Counted from the first letter of the stretch, positions 23,701-35,629 are shown. The stretch: 64,000 nucleotides of DNA from Gibbula magus (GCA_936450465.1 OW388297.1:30274387-30338386), one strand, 5' to 3'. Numbers and translations: made by a program. Notes: a model not told the origin generated them from the letters alone.

Positions 23701-24332
23701 TTTTCTTTTTATTCAAACAGTATTATCTTATCATATTCTACCCAACCAGTACACCAATTGCTCCCTTTTGAAAATAGGTCTGAAACAACCAATTCCGGTC
23801 CATTCATTTACGTAAGTACACGCTCACACCATTGTATATTGTCACACAATTGTTCGATTTTAACATGTAAACTTTGGTTCTCAATAATCCTAGAGATATG
23901 CTAGAGACTTGAATCTTGTTTTAAAAAAATACGCATCAACATAGAACAGATGTTTTAATTGACAATTGTCACAATCGTAGTGTGTCTTTGTTTACTCATA
24001 ACTCAACAATGCCTAATCATAGAACGCTGTAATATACATTACCAGAATGGGAAAGGATTGTTTTTAATGGGGAATGTATAATTAGTTAGATAATTAACAT
24101 AACCAATGTGCTTTAAGAATTCTATCTTGATCAATTGCGATTTTCATTTTGAACTGTAAACAAAGGGGGTAAATCCTACGTTCGTTTTACATGATGGACA
24201 GGTAGAGGCTGCTGTAGCTTAATGCTTTTAACGATCTTCGTGCAACTTTCAAGAATGACTGCTGATATGATGTACTTACTAGGAAATTAATCAAATACGT
24301 GCTGAATCCTTTTATCGTCACTTGTGACTATA
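20780..24332 (+). mobile_element. Hairpin-ended element F1, copy A (3.55 kb)
   Basis: The 5' end is a 30-bp palindrome (20780-20809; AAGGATTCAGCAC, TAAA, then the complement). Near the 3' end a half copy, GTGCTGAATCCTT (24299), is an inverted repeat of the 5' end. It is followed by a small hairpin GTCAC-TT-GTGAC (24317-24328) and TATATTT. The same ends occur at 32333-35632 and 39208-40068. No transposase or other long frame is present, so the element is non-autonomous. Early sequence carries CACGTG followed by GCCGCCATTTTG (21100-21122). A ~930-bp segment (21480-22410) is shared with family F2. Confidence 0.85.
21480..22410 (+). repeat. F2-type core embedded in F1 copy A
   Basis: This segment follows the order of words found at about 62870-63800 of the F2 domain. 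Examples are CTTCTTCTAAATCACGGCAA, AAAAAATCGCCATTTTCA, AAAAAGTTGATAGTTAAGC and TATGTATGCAATCTA. F1 copy B lacks it at the corresponding position (after AAATCGCTCGCGAACAGTCA). Confidence 0.75.
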
Positions 24333-24339
24333 TTTTTCT

Positions 24340-24780
24340 TTACTTTTTATGCTCTCTTGCATACCTTTACCACCTGTTCACAAGGATATCCTTCCTGATG
24401 AACTTATCTCTAATTTCTGCTGGCTTTCTCGGTGCTCTCTTGCACTCATTCATCTACTTTACTCGGCTTCCAAGATAGCGGTGGCCCATGTGGTCAATCC
24501 AGTGAAGCATTGGCAACGCTTTAGAGGAGTATATCATCCTGTTATCCCCGGTGCTGTCAGCTGGAGACCCGCTGACGTACAGCAGGGCCCTTGTTGGTGC
24601 TCAACTAACTCTAAAAAGATTCCGCTCTTCTACTTCTACCATAGGTACCATGATATTCCCTCTTCTCTCACTTTCAAATTCTATCAAACCAGCTTCTCAA
24701 AAACCTAAAAGCAAATCAAAACTCAGGCCAGAAATCAAACTCCAAATCTGATAACAAAACCAAAAACAAAAAAGTGTTTG
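24340..24780 (+). pseudogene. Possible remnant of LINE ORF1 region
   Basis: Two overlapping frames carry serine/lysine-rich text (SLSNSIKPASQKPKSKSK) and lie 0.9 kb ahead of the Jockey-like ORF2 remnant on the same strand, where ORF1 is expected. No nucleic-acid-binding zinc knuckle is seen. The assignment rests mainly on position. Confidence 0.25.
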
Positions 24781-24879
24781 CCACTAACATGGCAATGTCC
24801 CCCGCCGATAACATTGAGTTTAAAAGACACATTATTTGGTCAAAATGAGCTACTTCATATATTGCATTATTGGTTAAAA

Positions 24880-25430
24880 GTGTCACAATGATCATCAAAT
24901 TTGAAGACTTTTGGTGCTCGGGTTCATGAGATATTGATAACAAGAGTACGAAAAGTGGTCAAAGTGTCATAGTCACCGGGAAAATAATGTCAAGGTCACT
25001 AAAATCGACTTGTGTCTGCGTCTTCCCAAAGTGTAGGCTGACACCTAATTTGAAGACTTTGGATGGAACGCGAGTTCAAAAGTGGTCAAAGTGTTGTGGT
25101 GACCTTGAAAATAAGGTCAAGGTCACCAAAATCGACTGGTGTCTGCGTCATCCCACAATATAGGCTGACACTAAATTTTAAGGCTTTGGGTCCAACCAGT
25201 CATGATATATCGCGTTAAGAAGGGTTAGAAAAGTGGTCAAAATGTCGCGGTGACCTTGAAAATGAGGTCACGGTCACCAAAATCGACTTGTGTCTGCGGC
25301 TTCCGCCAGTAAAGGCTGACACATAATTTGAAGACTTTTGATGCACGCTTCATGAGATATCGCGTAAACAAGAAATGTGACGTACTGACGGACGTACGGA
25401 CGCCGCTGAATTCATAGTCTCTCGTTCTGC
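24880..25430 (+). repeat. Tandem repeat with GGTGACCTTGA/TCAAGGTCACC inverted pairs
   Basis: Three and a half degenerate units share AAAATCGACT (25001, 25128, 25279), GTCTGCG, AGGCTGACAC and TTTGAAGACTTT. Spacing is 127 then 151 bp. Two units contain GGTGACCTTGA and TCAAGGTCACC-type arms that can pair. The unit ends in GACG/GACGTACGGACG words. A dispersed repeat that separates the LINE remnant at 25674 from the possible ORF1 remnant. Confidence 0.75.
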
Positions 25431-27024
25431 GTTGCGGCAGGGGACACACAAACAAGTCGCATCCCCAAAGGCCAAAGGAACGCAGTTGAGATCGACAACA
25501 AGTTTGGATCTCTTGACTTTGGGTCTGAGGATGTTCAAATGGACAATTCAGACGCAACATCTCGTAGAAACTCGCCCATGAAGGCAGAGGGGTCGGTCCT
25601 CAGATGGACGCGTTTCTCCAATAAAACTTCCAACATGAGGCTTTTAATATTTTATTATTTTATCCTCGCATTTATGGCGATTCTCCAGTGAACTTGTCGA
25701 GGCTTTAAGGTCAATTTTAACATATTGGGCTTCTTACCAAAAGTATAACCCCCAAGCTATTTGCCTTCAAGAAACGCATCTTAAAGAATCTAATACGGTC
25801 GCAATGACTCCATTCACTATATACAATTATGTCTCCCCTTCTGTTGATAGGGCAAAAGGGGGTACATCAATTTTGATACGAGATGGAATTATCCAAGAGG
25901 TGTCAAACAAAACCGTCCTCTTTCCTAGTTGCTATGACGTAGCACATCCTGAAATAGCAACTTGCGGTTGTTTCAAACTCTGGACACCACCTTCCGCAGA
26001 ATCGCGTGTTTACATTAGATTTCATATGATGGTTATATAGACAGATTTTGTTTTATTTCGTTTCACAGACTTTTAAAATTAAGGATCCTATTAGGCAAAA
26101 GATGAGTTTGCTAGTTTCCCTGGTTTTGTAGTTATTGTACGAAATAGGGGTGTCAGTTACTTACCTATTAAAGAATTAACGTAGATAACTGGCGCAGGGC
26201 TCGAGCTAAACCGTGACACACAGTCAACCAACAAATAAGCGAATCTTGGAGAGGCTATGTCTCTAAGATCAACTCCAGAACACCTATTAGCAAAGTCTTG
26301 AATATGATTAGTATAATTAAAGGCAAAGGTTTAAAATCTTCAATAAAGCATGTTAAGGTCAATGGTGACCTTCTCACATCAAAATCTGACATAGCCAATA
26401 AGTTGGCTGAAACAATCTCTAAAACATCTTCATCTTCAAAGTATGTCCCTGCTTTCCAAAAGTACCATAAGGTACAGGAAAAACGATTATAATGAGCACT
26501 TCTCCTTGTCAGAGCTTAAAACTGCACTCTATACAGCAACTGGTCCTGATGAAATCCACTATCAGCTTCTTAAACATTTACCGGAACCTTGCGTTGATGT
26601 TCTACTTCAGATATTTAATCAAATATGGGAAACGGGTGAATTTCCATCTTTTATCAAGACCTGGGCGTCCCACAAGGTAGCATTATATTTGTCATTATTT
26701 AGCATCAAAATCAACAGTCTGGCCAAAGTTTTAAATGACCATGCAGATCTTGGTTCACTGCAGAGGCAAAAATATGCCATTAATCGAGCGCCAGTTGCAA
26801 CTCTGCCTCAATAAAATACATAAATGGTCGATGGAAAACGGCTTCAAATTTTCTAAAGCCAAAACATCTTGTGTGTATTTTTTCAATCGGTGCAAAATGA
26901 AACTAGATCCAGAATTACTTCTGGATAAAACTCCAATCAAAGTCGTTCCTGAGGCCAAGTTTCTTGGTCTGACTTTTGATAGTAAATTACCGTTTATCCC
27001 GCACATCAAAAACCTTAAAGATAA

Positions 27025-30000
27025 CTAGGATTGCCACAGGCAATACTTAGGTCTTCAAGACTTCTGCTTGACCTTTAACTCTATGTTGGACTCTCGGTTA
27101 TTCACCTGTATGACCGCTTTAAAAGGAGCTATCAAACATATCTCTATCTTCAATAGTTTTTTTACAAAACCTTTTCAAGATATCCCTCTGTAAATGGAAC
27201 AATCGTTTATTAGTGGACCCCACGTGATCTTTCTCATGATTAAGATAAAATGGTTAATATTTTCATACTAAGGTGTAACATAGAAAAAGTTGTGCTTTAA
27301 TTTCTGCTAAAGTAGATGTATAATCATCATGAAGATTGCACACATAAGTAATGTGTTTTGTTGTTCTGAATATTCAAGAAAATACTAAAAAATTCTAAAA
27401 TTTGGACCCCTAGACAACGTTTGCGATGTTCGAAACTTAACTATCAACTTTTTGATGAAAGGGTTCGACATAAAAGTTATTGTTCTTGAAAATCAGAAGG
27501 TTTAACTACAATTTCAATATTGTAATTAGTTAAGCAGTTTCACATGTAAACTATGACAGATACATGATTGAAATTTATTCTTCGTAATAAAGAACATCTT
27601 TGCTTCAAAAAGAGGTATTACACATAATTGTGTCTGCAGTGGTTTACGATCGAAAATTCTCCAAAGAAAGTATCCCTCGAAAAGTCTTAAAATCACAAAA
27701 TTTTACTTTTTGGGGAATAAGTCCAAATTGTGCCCAAACTATCCAACTTTTATATGATAATGAATATGCTATAGATTTCTTAAGCTGGTTATTATAAAGA
27801 GATTTCTATAAATAACTTTAACTTAAGTTTATCCAAGACAGAGTTATGTCCCTTTGAACATGCAGCCGAAAAATGAACATTTAAAAAAGGACGATATTCA
27901 AGGGCAGATAATACAAATTCTAATTGGATATTAAAAATTCGAGTTCCAACATTCTTTTCGAAATTCATTTTGCTTTTCAATGAGCTACCACACAGAGTTG
28001 TATGTATTGCCCGAATTTAGTAGAAGATTTTTGAAGACGTGTACCCTCAAAAGCGCGAAAGTACACCAAATTTTCAGTTTTTGCAAAATAGCAAAAAATC
28101 TTTTATTACGGCCGAAAACTGCTATATGCTTAATCGATTGGGGATGTTGTTGCCCACGTTTTGGTGAAGGTTTTGTGAAAATATATTGATTAGTTTTCAT
28201 ACTATTGGGGTTTAAAGTTTTAACTTCAAGGGGAGATAACTCAAGAAAGAAGTCGAAAATTAAAAATCGGCCGACGTACAGAGCTAGTTTTTCAGATACA
28301 CTATCATCCCTGATTGTTCATGCAAATCGATTCAGCCATTACTTCAGAATCCGTATCACAAAAAACGTGCAAATAATAATAAGAACTAGGATTGCCACAG
28401 GCAATACTTAGGTCTTCAAGACTTCTGCTTGACCTAGAACTCCATGTTGGACTTAGGGTTATACATCTGTTTCTCTGCTTTAAAATGAGCTATCAAACAT
28501 GTCTCTATCTTCAGTAGTTTTTTTTACAAAAATTCCCCAAAGAAGGTACCCCTCTGAAACAGGAAAAATCACATATTAATGGACCCCTACATTACATTTC
28601 TCACGATTAAGACAAAATGGTTAATATTTCCATACCAAGGTGTAAAATAGAAAATGTTGTGCTTTAATGTCCACTTAAGAAGATGTAATCAGCATTTAGA
28701 TTGCATACATAATTAATGCGTTATGCTGTTATGAATATTCAAGAAAATACTCAAAAATGCTTAAATTATGACCCCTAGACATCGCTTGAGATGTTCGAGG
28801 CTTAACTATCAACTTTTTGATGAAAGCGGTCAACATAAAAGTTGTTCTTCTTGAAATTGTGCATACGTTTGTGTATGCAAAATTTCAATAGCGTAAGAAG
28901 TTAAGCAGTAATGATCCTTTAAACATGGCTGAAAATGGCGAGTTCTGAAAAATGGCAATCTTCTATGACTTGTCACACATAAACTATGACAGAAAAATGT
29001 TTTAAATTTATTTACCTTAATAAAGGACATCTCTACTTCAGGATGATATATTAAACATAATTGTAACTTCAGTGGTTTACAATGGAAAATTCTACAAAGA
29101 AAGTACCCCTCGAAAAGTCTCAAAATCCCAAAATTTTACATTTTTGGAAATACGTCCAAATTGTGTCGATACTATCAACTTTTACATGATAATGATATAT
29201 TGTGGAATTGTTTAACTAGTTATATCGAAGAGATAGCCGTAATTTACTTTGACATAAGTTGATTTGTAACAGAGTTATGCTCCTTTGAACATATACCCTA
29301 AAAACGCTCTTTTAAAAAAAGGTCAATATTCAAGGGCATATTCGTGAAATTCGAGGACGAAATTCAAAATTCGGAAAAGATCAAGTTGTTGTACATTCAT
29401 TTAGCTTTCGGATGAGCTATCACACATAGTTGTATATATTGCCGTGATTTAGGAGAAGATTTTTGAAGACGCGTACCCATAAAACCGCGAAAGTTGAGAA
29501 AATTTTAAGTTTTTTCGAAATAGCAAAAAATCTATTATTACGGCCGAAAACCGCAATAGGCCTAATCAATGGGGAATGTTGTTGCCCACATTTTGGTGAA
29601 AGTTTTATGAAAATATCTTTATTTGTTTTTGAGCTATTAAGGTTTAAAGTTTTGACTTCAAGGGCAGATAACTCAAGAAAGGAGACGAAAATCAAAATTC
29701 GGCCGACGTACAAGGCGAGTTTGTGTTACAGGCTATCATCCCTGAAAATTTCATGCAGATCAGTTCAGCCGTTACTTCAGAATCCGTTTAACAAAAAACG
29801 TACAAATAATAAGAAAGAAAAAACCGGATAATAACAATAGGTCTTCCAGACATTCGTCTTGAAGACCTAAAAACCGGATAATAACAATAGGTCTTCCAGA
29901 CATTCGTCTTGAAGACCTAAACATCCAGATAATAACAATAGGTCTTCCAGACATTCGTCTTGAAGACCTAATAAAAATCAGGATGATAACAATACGTATT

Positions 30001-30025
30001 CGAGACATACGTCTTGAAGTCCTAA
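27025..30025 (-). mobile_element. Head-to-tail dimer of hairpin-ended element F2 inside the LINE
   Basis: Two F2 copies lie in the same (minus) orientation. Each has its 3' end marked by CTAGG, a hairpin ATTGCC-ACA-GGCAAT (27030-27044 and 28391-28405) and TTAGGTCTTCAAGAC. The first copy ends in an AATAATAAT run at about 28372-28382 that leads directly into the next copy's 3' end. The second copy's 5' end has four tandem hairpins (29840-30022). LINE sequence flanks both sides without an evident target duplication. No coding capacity. Conserved words include GAGTTATCTGCCC/CCCCTTGAAG and CGGCCGTAATAA. Confidence 0.85.
29830..30022 (-). repeat. Four tandem copies of the F2 5' hairpin (50-53 bp each)
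   Basis: Hairpins GGTCTTCCAGAC...GTCTTGAAGACC are at 29840-29867, 29890-29917 and 29941-29968, with a diverged one at 29994-30021. Each is preceded by a GGATAATAACAATA linker. Confidence 0.9.
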
Positions 30026-30703
30026 ATACTCAAAGGCATTAGACCTGTTAGAGGTCGTTTCACATAATGGGGTGGAGATGAAGAAACTCTTAATCTCTAT
30101 CGATCACTCATCCGCTCCAAACTGGATTATTGATCAAAAATCTATGGATCTCTCCGACCCTCTTATATCAAAATGCTAGATAATTTCCACCACCAAGGTC
30201 TCAGGCTTTGTCTTGGGGCATTCGACTGTTCAAAGCCCTTATGTTGAATATCGGTGCAACTCTCTTCAATATATAACTAAACTTTTATCCAACTCTTCTA
30301 ATCCCGCATAGAACTGCGTTTTCAATCCAGAATACCAGCAGTTATAACTCCTTACTCCGCCTCACCCCTGAAGATTAGGATATCGACCTCACAATAATAG
30401 CTGAGCACGGATTGCTTGCCACTTCGCCATGGCAGGTGGTCAGGCCCTGTCTACTAAACTTATACAGACCAATTAATATTCCAACATTCCAACAGGCATT
30501 TTTTGAGGTACGCGATTTTTTCGCAGGCTATAAACCAATGTACACTGACAGTTGTAAGGATGGACCCACAGTTGCAGCAGCAACTGTCAACTCCATTAAC
30601 AACAGATGCTTCAAGGCTGCATGGTGGCAGCAGCATCTTTACTGCAGAAGCTAAGGTCATCCTGAAGGCCGTCCATCACATTAAAAACTCAACTCCCGAT
30701 AAT

Positions 30704-31130
30704 TATACCCCCGCTACGAAGTAGTCGGGGGTATATAGCGGTCAGCACGTCCGTGCGTCCGTCCGTCTGTCCGTCCTTCCGTCCGTCTGTCCGTCCTTCC
30801 GTCTGCCCGTTCGTCCGTAATCATTTCGTTTCTGGAGCAGAACTCGAAAACCGTTCATGATATCTTCCTGAAACTTTGCATGTGTATTACCAACTAACTG
30901 AAGTGGTGCCTTTTGATATTTTCAGATTTCTGAAAATTTTATTTTTGGTCGTTTCCATAGAAACATTTTGAAGTTGGACTTTGTTCAGAGACAGGTTCGT
31001 TTCCGGAGCACAGCTCAAAAACCGTTCATCATATCTTCCTGAAACTTTGCATGTGTATTACCCACTAACTGAAGTGATATTTTCAGATTTGTTTTGAAAA
31101 AATAATTTTTTTTTTGTTTCCATAGAAACA
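30704..31130 (+). repeat. Hairpin-started repeat with GTCCGTCC run and two tandem units
   Basis: Starts with a hairpin of TATACCCCCG (30704-30713) and CGGGGGTATA (30726-30735). A GTCCGTCCGTCTGTCC tract of about 70 bp follows, then two units of about 180 bp sharing GGAGCA(C)A(G)CTC, AAAACCGTTCAT, ATCTTCCTGAAACTTTGCAT and TTTCCATAGAAACA. It is inserted in the RNase H part of the LINE after GATAATTA. The blocks match those in 1890-2470. Confidence 0.8.
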
Positions 31131-31800
31131 TGAGAGGGATGTTGTTTGTTGTTCATTTTGACTGCTTCTGGAGCAGAAGTCTAAAACCCTTAACATACCT
31201 GAAACTCATCATCTGTAATACCCACTTACTGAAGTACGGTAGTAGATACACAAGTATCTGTCAAAGATGTTTTACAAATTTTGTGGAACCGGTGGGATAT
31301 GTCATCTTCTGATGACTCTTGTTTTCCTAAGCTGAATACCTCATGCTGAAATAACATACACATTTGCTTTACAGTGTATGTTGACGTAATTGCATCAATG
31401 CATAATGATTCTTCCCAGAGCAAAGAAGTGGTTAGGGACAAAAAAAGCAACAAGTGTTACATGAATTATTCCTTTAATATGCGTAGATATTATCGAAACA
31501 AAGCAGTGTTTGCACGTTTTAAAGATATTATCACTAAATTGACTGCTTGAGAACAGAGAATTCGCTGGCGTACTGGTTAGCCTCTTGGACAAGAAATTCA
31601 GCAGCTTGAGTTCAAATACATATAATAATAACACTTTTTTTATTTTCAATTTGTTCATTTTATGTTCAAAATGTATTTTGTTCTCTATGTTAAACTTGAT
31701 TTCTTTTTTTTTTCGTTTTGTTCGTCTAAAAAATTCATATTGTCAACACTGTCGAGATTAGTGTGCTGGTTACTTTTTTCAGTTCAGTTTCTTTGAATAT
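31131..31800. other. no supported feature
   Basis: Possibly a decayed third unit of the preceding repeat at its left edge (CTGGAGCAGAAG). Otherwise nothing recognised. Confidence 0.35.
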
Positions 31801-32321
31801 TTCTCTACAAGTAAACAAAAAAATGATGTCATGAAACGTTCAGGTACGTTAGCCTGTATCCAAACTTAGTCTATGACATCGGCCGATTTTGGATTTTCAA
31901 CTTCTTTCATGAGATTTCAATCCAATAAGTTACAAATTTAAATCACAGTATCTCGAAAAACTATGAAGTCAATTTCACAAAACTTTCACCGAACAAAGTA
32001 CAGTAAGAACAGGTTGCTATGTCAACTGTATAGCAGAGGGAAAATTTAAAATACAACGTAGACACTTCAAACGTTGTTTTAAAAGATGTGCACCAGTTAT
32101 ACAAACAAACAAGTTAATCATGGCGAATTGTTATGTCACCCGGTTGAGGCGCTATTTTGATTTACAAGGAAATTTCGGAATTTTCAAAGTTTTGTTGGTG
32201 TGAGAGATAAATGTTACATTGGTAGTTTTGACAGAACAGTATCATTGACATTCTTCGATCAAACATGGAAGGGGGGTCAAGCGGAAGTCTGAAGCCCAAA
32301 GTACTGCCGCGGCAGTCCTAG
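31801..32321 (+). mobile_element. Truncated, diverged F2 copy
   Basis: The body keeps AGCCTGTATCCAAACTTAG, CACAAAACTTTCACC and TCAAGCGGAAGTCT. The 3' end has hairpin ACTGCC-GC-GGCAGT (32303-32316) followed by CCTAG. The 5' hairpin and much of the interior are missing or unrecognisable. It abuts F1 copy B through an ATTATTATT run. Confidence 0.65.
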
Positions 32322-32574
32322 TTATTATTATTAAGGATTCAGCGCTAAAGCGCTGAATCCTTATTATTATTGGCGTGTTGTTTTTTTTTTTTATTTGCAC
32401 CAATCTTGTGTACAACTTTTAGCGAAAACGGCTACAGATAATACAACCAAACTTTACAGTCTGATAGCCCTTACTGAGCACACGCCAGGCGAAGCTTTTG
32501 GGCCTGATCGATTCAGTCATTAAAGGTCCAGTTCGAATCAAAATTTCGATTTTTAACATGGGAATTTTTTTCAA

Positions 32575-33330
32575 AATGCACTTACAGACTTCGAATTTTT
32601 TTAAAAAGATGCGCATTGACAATTCGATCAAAAAAGTAAATCGCAGTGAAATCGTAAGTCACGTGGTTTAGCCGCCATCTTGGATTTTGTAACTTTTTCA
32701 AAATTTCTGACCCCATGTACCTTTGCGGAAACACCACTCCGAAGATATTAGCACCTAAGAGCTGAAACTTTATTTATACATAGCTGACACATTGGGGAAT
32801 AACAAGTTAGTTCTTTTTTGTGCGAATTCCTAATACTTTTTTCACAGTGTCCTTTCAAAGTCAGGCAATTTTTTAAAAATGCAAACTTCATCGGGACATA
32901 ACTCAAATACCTACCTATCGAATTTTATGATTTTTTCAGGAGAGTAACATTGGACTATGGTCTTTATGAATCAATCATAAAATCGCTCGCGAACAGTCAT
33001 TTCCGGTCATAATAAAGAACAACTTTAACATGGGAATTTTTTGAAAAATGCACTTAGAGACTTGAAACTTTTTGCAAAAGATGCGCAAGAACAATACAAG
33101 CAAAAAGTAAATCATGACATATTCGATGGTCACGTGGTTTAGCCGCCATTTTTATTTTCTTTAAATTCGTCTGATTTTGACATGTTAAATTTGGGTCTAA
33201 ATAGTCCCAGTGACACACTAGAGACTCGCAACTTGTTTTAAAAGATGCTTAATAACTAGACAAGCAAAATATGTTACCATTGCGGAGTCGTAGGTCACGT
33301 GGTTTCGACGCCATATTTAAATTTTAACGT
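32575..33330 (+). repeat. Three subrepeats each with CACGTG plus YY1-like motif
   Basis: Units begin CACTTA(G/C)AGACTT, continue AAAAGATGCGCA, GTAAATC, and end GTCACGTGGTTT-GCCGCCAT. E-boxes are at 32660, 33131 and about 33297. YY1-like cores follow at 32671, 33142 and, degraded, near 33308. Confidence 0.75.
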
Positions 33331-33544
33331 TTTCAAATGTTTTGACCCTGTGCATTTTTGCGGAAACACCACGCCGAAGATATTTGCATCTGAGAGCTGA
33401 AACATAGATTTATAAGCAGCTGAAGCATTGGAGAACAACAAGTTTCATATCTTATCAGCGAACTCCTATTAACTTTTTCATAATTATCTTTCAAAGTATG
33501 ATAACTTTGAATGTTTACCTAGGTTCTTAAAAAAACTAATTTTC

Positions 33545-34150
33545 TTATTTCTCCAAATATATACATTTTACAGAGCAATAAGTTATACCAGTTCGAGTTA
33601 AAATCTATTCTACGCGTAATGTGAGGTAAAACCTGTTCGAAATTCATATGATATTTATACAATAGTCGATTTAGAAGATTTTGCAAGTGTAAAGAATCAT
33701 GCTAAGACACGAATAACCGGACAACAGTCTCAACACTGTCTGGTTCATCGTGGCCTTACTGGAATTCTTTAAAATTCTTATTTCTCCAAAGATACACATG
33801 CTATTAAGCTTTAAGTCATGCCAGTTCGAGTGGAAATGTATTCTACGCGAACTGAGATATACATACTGGAAGGAATTCATATGATATTTACACACTAGTT
33901 GAATTAGATGATTTTCAAGTGAAAAGACTCTTACTTAAACTCGAATAACCGGACAACAGTATCGACAATGTCCGGTTCACCGTGGCCTCCCGGAAACCTT
34001 TAAAATTCTAATTTCTCCACAGATATACATGCTACTATGTACTCAATCATACCAGTTCGAGTGAAAAGCTATTCTGCGCGAACTGAGAGATACATCCTGG
34101 AAAAAACTCATACGATATTTACACTGTAGTCGATTTAGATGCACCAAGTC
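33545..34150 (+). repeat. ~232-bp tandem trimer inside F1 copy B
   Basis: TTTCTCCA starts units at 33548, 33781 and 34012. Shared words are CCAGTTCGAGT, ATTCTACGCG, ATATGATATTTA and GAATAACCGGACAACAGT. The second unit holds AACCGGACA and TGTCCGGTT, perfect 9-bp stem arms. A direct repeat CTGAAGCATTGG lies on both sides (33419 and 34351). Confidence 0.8.
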
Positions 34151-35629
34151 ACAAGTCAAGCTCAGAAACCGGCTCCAGATCCGACCTTTTCAGTTCAGCT
34201 AAACTGTGACGTCAGTTTTACGGCTCGAAACATCAACGTGTTCCTTAAGTGAAATTGTCGGTTTTGGATCCGCTTTTTGAGTTTTTTTCCATGTTTCAGT
34301 TGAAGCCGTGGGGCCTTCTGTTTTGGGGTATACCCCTATCCCCCAGTCTGAAGCATTGGGGAATAACAAGTAACATTAAATAACTCCTAATGTTAAATAT
34401 GTGAACAAGTTATATGATAACGATTTTATTGAAGCGTCATGTGGATGAGTTGCTTCCCCTTGACCATCCTACGATGCTGTGACAACATTATCTCATCAGA
34501 GAGACGCAATATCAACTGGGGAAAAAGGGCCATTAGCACGATAATTTATATGACTAATGAGTTTTAAACATAAGTTCATCAAATTTGTCTTTCATTTTGA
34601 TGTGTGAACAGGATATTCACACTTTCGTTTTGGCGTACATTGTGTTGTTGGGGGTCAGGCCTATTATATATGGTGCTATTGTATCGAGAAGTACTGAATG
34701 TTGCCGAACATAACCAATTTGAAGACAGTCGACTCAGTATAGTGACGATATATATGTAAAAGTAGTTCTGGTCGAAAACCGGACACTGCATCACGATTAA
34801 CGCACATGTATCAGCCAAAGAAACAGACAAATCTAGGTTGATTATGCTTGAAAGATCTGTGCATGTAAATCGGACTATAGTTTCGGGTCTTCAAATATTT
34901 TATATGATTCGCATTGAGTGTAATGCACACAGACATTGGTATGCAATTTGTTATCTTGTTATCTTTATCTAATAGAGAATTTTTAAGGAACGTTGCACGA
35001 GTCAACGAATTAACACTTCATTCATTCATAAACAAGATTTTACTATTGTCATAGTACGCTAATTCCATATAAGGCAAGGTGTTTTTTTCATCCGCCAAAA
35101 GAGTTCCTTGTCCATCATTCATACATTACGCATGTGGCAATTGATTAACAAACTTATCAATGAAACTAAGCTCGTTTAAAGCAAGTCTTTCAAACAGTAT
35201 ACCTATTGTAACCATTCAATGCGTATTCTAAAACCAACCAAGGGTAACGGATTTGAGACATCATTGTCTCGTATCCACAGACATTTATTCTGCCGTTTCT
35301 CACACTTTAAAGCCCTGTTCTACATCTTCATTGTCCGTGCATTTCTAAATTATTTCAAATATATTCGTTCTCTTTTCCTTTTATTCAAACATTATTATTA
35401 AATGGTATTCTACCTCACCAGTACGCCAATTTCTCCCTTTTGAAAATAGGTCTGAAACAACCACTTCCGGTCCATTTATTTACGTAAGTACAGCTCAAAC
35501 CATTGTATATAGTCACACAATTGTTAGATTTTAACACGAAACTTTGGATCTCAATATTCCTAGAGATATGCTAGACACTTAATTAAAACAATTGAAACTG
35601 CTGAATCCGTTTGTCGTCGCTTGCGACTA

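Larger units (their letters stand above)
25674..30703 (+). pseudogene. Decayed Jockey-like LINE (EN, RT, RNase H), interrupted
   Basis: ORF2 appears to start at ATG 25674 (MAILQ, then a stop where W is expected, then TCRGF). It continues with ICLQETHLKES and GGTSILIRDG of an endonuclease domain. After a gap, reverse transcriptase pieces follow: FSLSELKTALYTATGPDEIHY (about 26500-26560), LPEPCVDVLLQIFNQIWETG, then the C-terminal part around 26740-27020 (KAKTSCVYF, EAKFLGLTFDSKL). F2 elements occupy 27025-30025. The frame resumes with SKALDLLEVVSHN, then IKMLDNFHHQGLRLCLGAF, and an RNase H-like YTDSCKDGPTVAAATV near 30540. Several stops and frameshifts. The central catalytic part of RT is deleted. 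The LINE is cut at 30704 by another repeat. Confidence 0.85.

Noticed and set aside
23547..23771. 60-codon frame shared by F1 copies A (23547) and B (35219)
   Set aside because: Differences between the copies are mostly amino-acid changing, so there is no sign of protein constraint.
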